A stretch of 22,327 nt of DNA from CAYHWE01 sp964360445 (GTDB lineage: Bacteria > Patescibacteriota > Patescibacteriia > Patescibacteriales > JAKAJF01): contig CAYHWE010000013.1 of assembly GCA_964360445.1 (NCBI GenBank), positions 1 through 22,327 of the forward strand. Reading direction: 5' to 3'. The notes beneath the pieces are model-generated. The model saw nothing but the letters and a program-made list of their open reading frames with translations. It was not told the origin of the DNA and did no database searches. Shown in pieces: positions 20,188 through 22,327 of the stretch. The position numbers were made by a program, and so were the translations under genes. How positions within the stretch are numbered: position 1 is the first letter of the stretch; each line of letters opens with the position of its first letter.

Positions 20188-21579
20188 TTGGTGGCTTGGG
20201 GAGCGGAAATATTGCTGTTCTCAATCAAGCTGTTGTCTTTTTTAAAGAGGTTGATCGCCGCTTTTTTTATTAGCCTGATCCTAAGATTTGGCTGGATTAT
20301 TTTACGCTTCGTTTTTTACAGATTGATCGTAAAAGTCTATAAATCATATCTCTCGATCATTAAAAAATTGGAATGGACCGGGTTTAGGAACAACCCCTTC
20401 CTTTTTCTGATGAAGCAAAAATTGGTGCATATAGCAGTTGCAACCGTTACTCTGTTGTTGGTGTTGTCCAATATCAACGCCAAGGCTGACGACAGCCATA
20501 TCAATATTGCTGATACGGCCGGCAATACTATCCTGGCCAGCCTGGTGCAGAGCGAATTCGGTACTATTGACCAGGAACAGCTGATCGAGGAGTTCTTTGA
20601 CGAAGAAGCGACGATTTCTCCGATCCAGCAGAAGTATCTGGAAGATTTAACGGCCGTGCAGAGCGATCCTCTTACTTATACGAAAGAGGAATCCCATGAA
20701 CACGAGTCAGAAGATGAATTTGAAACATCTACCAGCTATGACAATACGGCAGTCATCAAGCCGGACATAGCTTCAACGGTAAAAACGGTAAGGCCGAGGT
20801 CGGAAATCGTGTATTATGATGTCCTTCCCGGAGATGTTATCGGCTCCATCGCCGAGAAATTCAATATCAATGTCAGCACGATCCTGTGGGAGAATAGCCT
20901 GTCCGCCTATAGCGTCATCAGGCCGGGCGATAGGCTGACAATATTGCCCACGAACGGCATAAGCTACAAAGTTGAACGCGGCGACAGTTTGGAAAAAATT
21001 GCCAAAAAATATGGCATAGACAAGGAAGAGATGATAAAATTAAACAAGCTGGACGCGTCAAAAGCTCTGGCTTACGGACAGAAATTATTTTTGCCAGGAG
21101 CAAGGAAAACGCAGGCAAGTTTGGCGCAAAATACATCTCGACCTTCGAGCAGCTCAAAATCCGGCCTGCAGGTGCTGAAGGACCTTGTAACAAAATCTCC
21201 GAACGCAAAGCCGGCTACGGGATTGAAGCTGAATTGGCCGACTGTCGGTTACCGCATCACCCAGTATTACACCTGGAAGCATCACGGCTTGGATATAGCC
21301 AACAAAGTCGGCACCCCGCTTTACGCGGTTGATGACGGCGTGGTGGAATATGCCGGCTGGGGAACCGGTTATGGCAATCAGGTATTGATTAACCACGGGG
21401 ATGGCAGAAAAACAAGATACGCCCATGCTTCCAAATTGTTTGTCAAGAAAGGCGACGCGGTAAAGAAGGGCGAAACGATTGCGGCTATGGGATCGACAGG
21501 CTGGTCTACCGGTCCGCATATCCACTTTGAATATATCGTAAACGGAGTAAAATATAATCCATTAAATTATCTAAAATAA
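20188..21579 (+). CDS. Cell-wall M23 peptidase with two LysM domains
   Basis: A 463-residue exported protein. The N-terminus has hydrophobic stretches (about 8-45 and 78-93, LVHIAVATVTLLLVLSNINA) with basic residues between, then an acidic linker rich in Glu and Ser. LysM domains follow at about 207-252 and 256-301 (YDVLPGDVIGSIAEKF; YKVERGDSLEKIAKKYG). The C-terminal M23 endopeptidase (about 345-460) has HxxxD as His366...Asp369 and the zinc-site HIH at 444-446. It probably cuts peptidoglycan cross-links during growth or division. TTG 20188 or GTG 20191 are the first conventional starts, neither with a good Shine-Dalgarno. The frame stays open back to 20107 and reads as a very basic stretch (SRRFRKISRSGKKNRFKR), so the real start could be a rare ATT or ATA codon upstream. 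Confidence 0.92.
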   Translation: MVAWGAEILLFSIKLLSFLKRLIAAFFISLILRFGWIILRFVFYRLIVKVYKSYLSIIKKLEWTGFRNNPFLFLMKQKLVHIAVATVTLLLVLSNINAKADDSHINIADTAGNTILASLVQSEFGTIDQEQLIEEFFDEEATISPIQQKYLEDLTAVQSDPLTYTKEESHEHESEDEFETSTSYDNTAVIKPDIASTVKTVRPRSEIVYYDVLPGDVIGSIAEKFNINVSTILWENSLSAYSVIRPGDRLTILPTNGISYKVERGDSLEKIAKKYGIDKEEMIKLNKLDASKALAYGQKLFLPGARKTQASLAQNTSRPSSSSKSGLQVLKDLVTKSPNAKPATGLKLNWPTVGYRITQYYTWKHHGLDIANKVGTPLYAVDDGVVEYAGWGTGYGNQVLINHGDGRKTRYAHASKLFVKKGDAVKKGETIAAMGSTGWSTGPHIHFEYIVNGVKYNPLNYLK

Positions 21580-21615
21580 TCCGAATCTACAAATTAAATC
21601 CGAATGCCACGAATG
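21578..21615 (+). repeat. Intergenic repeat, CCGAATCTAC type, copy 2
   Basis: AATCCGAATCTACAAATTAA followed by ATCCGAATGCCACGAATGG. It matches the copy at 519-551 over the two CCGAAT blocks. It begins at the stop codon of the M23 peptidase gene. Confidence 0.6.
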
Positions 21616-21670
21616 GTAGCAATTTTGATGAGTTCGGATGAAAATTAGGAGTATTGGAATTACAAAATAT

Positions 21671-21922
21671 ATGAATATCATCTTTGGTATCATGGGTATT
21701 GCAATCGGCGTATTGATTGTGTTAAAATCGGAGGCAATGCTGAATACGTTCGGCAGGATCGCTTTTTTTGAACAGCATCTCGGGGTCGAGGGCGGTTCAA
21801 GGCTGGGTTACAAATTGATCGGCATGGCTGTGATTTTTTTCGGTATTCTTATGCTGACCAACATGATCGGCGGCTTTATGGAGTGGGTCTTGTCACCTTT
21901 GTTAAAATATAATAGTATATAA
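21671..21922 (+). CDS. Small two-helix membrane protein, function unknown
   Basis: About 83 residues with two membrane helices: IIFGIMGIAIGVLIVLKS and KLIGMAVIFFGILMLTNMIGG. Between them lies a conserved-looking polar loop, NTFGRIAFFEQHLGVEGGSRLGY. The ATG at 21671 starts the protein at the first helix; an in-frame ATG at 21638 would add 11 residues. Neither has a well-placed Shine-Dalgarno (AGGAG at 21647-21651 is too far from 21671). The loop suggests a real conserved family rather than a chance frame, but I cannot name a function. It follows a peptidoglycan hydrolase and a repeat, and precedes the tRNA-linked GIY-YIG element. Confidence 0.75.
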   Translation: MNIIFGIMGIAIGVLIVLKSEAMLNTFGRIAFFEQHLGVEGGSRLGYKLIGMAVIFFGILMLTNMIGGFMEWVLSPLLKYNSI

Positions 21923-21987
21923 AAGGTAATAGTTAATATTTGGCGATTAACCGTGTTATTCACTAAATGTTAATTGTTTTTAGTTAT

Positions 21988-22012
21988 TTTTGGGCCAGTA
22001 GCTCATCTGGTA
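21988..22012 (+). repeat. 25-bp direct repeat, left copy (tRNA-Ala 5' end)
   Basis: TTTTGGGCCAGTAGCTCATC continuing to TGGTA is identical at 21988-22012 and 22288-22312, exactly 300 bp apart. The repeat is the first 21 nt of tRNA-Ala plus four upstream T bases. It brackets the GIY-YIG gene. Confidence 0.95.
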
Positions 22013-22052
22013 CCCGCCCGAACGACTGAGCGTTCAGTCGGGCGGGGAGCGC
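21992..22052 (+). pseudogene. Broken tRNA-Ala 5' half with a palindrome in its D-loop
   Basis: Bases 21992-22012 equal tRNA-Ala positions 1-21. A 34-bp palindrome (22013-22046) follows, then GAGCGC (22047-22052), equal to the 3' side of the D stem and the next two bases. Homology then stops, and there is no anticodon arm, T arm or 3' acceptor strand. It cannot make a tRNA. It forms the leader of the GIY-YIG gene, and the D stem GCTC/GAGC could still form around the inserted hairpin. Confidence 0.88.
22013..22046 (+). repeat. 34-bp palindromic element in the tRNA D-loop
   Basis: CCCGCCCGA (22013-22021) and TCGGGCGGG (22038-22046) are perfect inverted repeats. The stem extends by CTGA/TCAG with a 4-nt ACGA bulge and a GCGT loop. 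It shares CCCGCC/GGCGGG ends with the element inside tsaD. It lies exactly between D-loop A21 and D-stem G22. Confidence 0.88.
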
Positions 22053-22058
22053 ACTTCT

Positions 22059-22301
22059 ATGTTTACAGTCTATGTTTTAAAAGATGAACAAGGTAGATTG
22101 TATAAAGGAATGACAAATAGTCTAGAAAGGCGGCTGGCAGAGCATAGGTGCGGAAAAACAAAAACAACAAGGAAAATGAAAGGTATAGAAGTTGTTTACA
22201 CAGAGCGCTATGATACATTTGACGAAGCTAGGAAAAGAGAGATATATTTTAAAACAGCTGCAGGAAGAAGATTTTTAAATAAAAATATTTTGGGCCAGTA
22301 G
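22059..22301 (+). CDS. GIY-YIG endonuclease domain protein (UPF0213-like)
   Basis: An 80-residue single-domain GIY-YIG protein. Seen: VYVL in the first strand, LYKGMT (15-19 plus) in place of the YIG strand, the active-site helix LERRLAEH with Arg24/Arg25, a basic loop KTKTTRK, and EARKREIYFK with the likely metal-binding Glu61. The family includes UvrC-type, homing and restriction nucleases that cleave DNA with one metal ion. It is bracketed by a 25-bp direct repeat made of the 5' end of tRNA-Ala. Its last codons (Leu-Gly-Gln-stop) are read from the acceptor stem of the downstream intact tRNA: the stop is at 22299-22301 while the tRNA starts at 22292. GGGGAG at 22044-22049, partly inside the palindrome, is the likely ribosome-binding site 9 bp before the ATG. 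A mobile or homing role is an inference. Confidence 0.9.
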   Translation: MFTVYVLKDEQGRLYKGMTNSLERRLAEHRCGKTKTTRKMKGIEVVYTERYDTFDEARKREIYFKTAAGRRFLNKNILGQ

Positions 22302-22327
22302 CTCATCTGGTAGAGCGCCTCGTTTGC
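22292..22327 (+). tRNA. tRNA-Ala(TGC), cut by the window end
   Basis: GGGCCAG (acceptor 5' strand), TA, D arm GCTC-ATCTGGTA-GAGC, G26, anticodon stem CCTCG, then TT and TGC as anticodon. The 3' half lies beyond the window, so pairing of the acceptor and T arm cannot be checked. Its first ten bases overlap the 3' end of the GIY-YIG gene. Confidence 0.8.

Noticed and set aside
20045..20245. 66-codon + strand frame MGIFLLKSELL...
   Set aside because: It overlaps the end of the exonuclease gene, the promoter and the start of the LysM-M23 gene, with a Cys/Trp-rich tail and no domain. It is an out-of-frame shadow.
21992..22327. Group I intron in tRNA-Ala encoding the GIY-YIG nuclease
   Set aside because: An intron would split one tRNA into 5' and 3' exons. 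Here the 5' half is present twice and the downstream copy continues into its own anticodon arm, so duplication fits better.

Overview
The window looks like a piece of a compact, AT-leaning genome from the Candidate Phyla Radiation (Patescibacteria, Parcubacteria-like). This is inferred from gene style, not from a marker phylogeny. Support: TGA is used as a stop; genes are short-spaced with few Shine-Dalgarno sequences; several promoters sit so close to the start codon that the mRNA would be nearly leaderless; terminators run straight into the next -35 box; tRNAs lack an encoded CCA; and many small palindromic or inverted-repeat elements lie between genes, with one inside a gene and one inside a tRNA fragment. 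Every recognisable gene is on the + strand.

Region 1 (1-2901): the tail of an unidentified gene, a terminator, a CsoR-family repressor with an operator over its own -10 box, a glutamate dehydrogenase and a thioredoxin reductase-like flavoprotein. Region 2 (2941-9628): a probable copper-responsive operon. A consensus-like promoter with a perfect TATACC/GGTATA operator precedes a canonical CsoR. It is followed by a membrane-anchored DsbA-like thiol oxidoreductase, a His-rich SHOCT membrane protein, an HMA-DsbD-like-double cupredoxin protein, and a Cu+ P1B-ATPase fused to a seven-bladed YVTN beta-propeller. The last two are the most unusual proteins here. Together they suggest a pathway that binds copper in the cytosol, exports it, and delivers it to or senses it in an external Cys/Met/His protein module, with DsbA and the DsbD-like domain handling thiol redox.

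Region 3 (9774-15258): ManC (GDP-mannose synthesis), tRNA-Glu(TTC), TsaD (t6A tRNA modification) with an in-frame palindromic insert and a relic of another tsaD start upstream, TrpS, and a family 1 glycosidase. Region 4 (15299-19170): a YdjM-like membrane hydrolase, an EamA-type transporter, an O-antigen-ligase-like protein and an RsuA/RluB-type pseudouridine synthase whose start overlaps the ligase stop. Region 5 (19177-21922): tRNA-Ser(CGA), a DEDDh exonuclease, a LysM-M23 cell-wall peptidase and a small two-helix membrane protein.

Region 6 (21988-22327): the most striking structure. A GIY-YIG endonuclease gene lies between a broken 5' half of tRNA-Ala, whose D-loop carries a 34-bp palindrome, and the 5' part of an apparently intact tRNA-Ala(TGC). 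The endonuclease stop codon lies inside the intact tRNA. This looks like a minimal tRNA-targeting mobile element that rebuilds its target.
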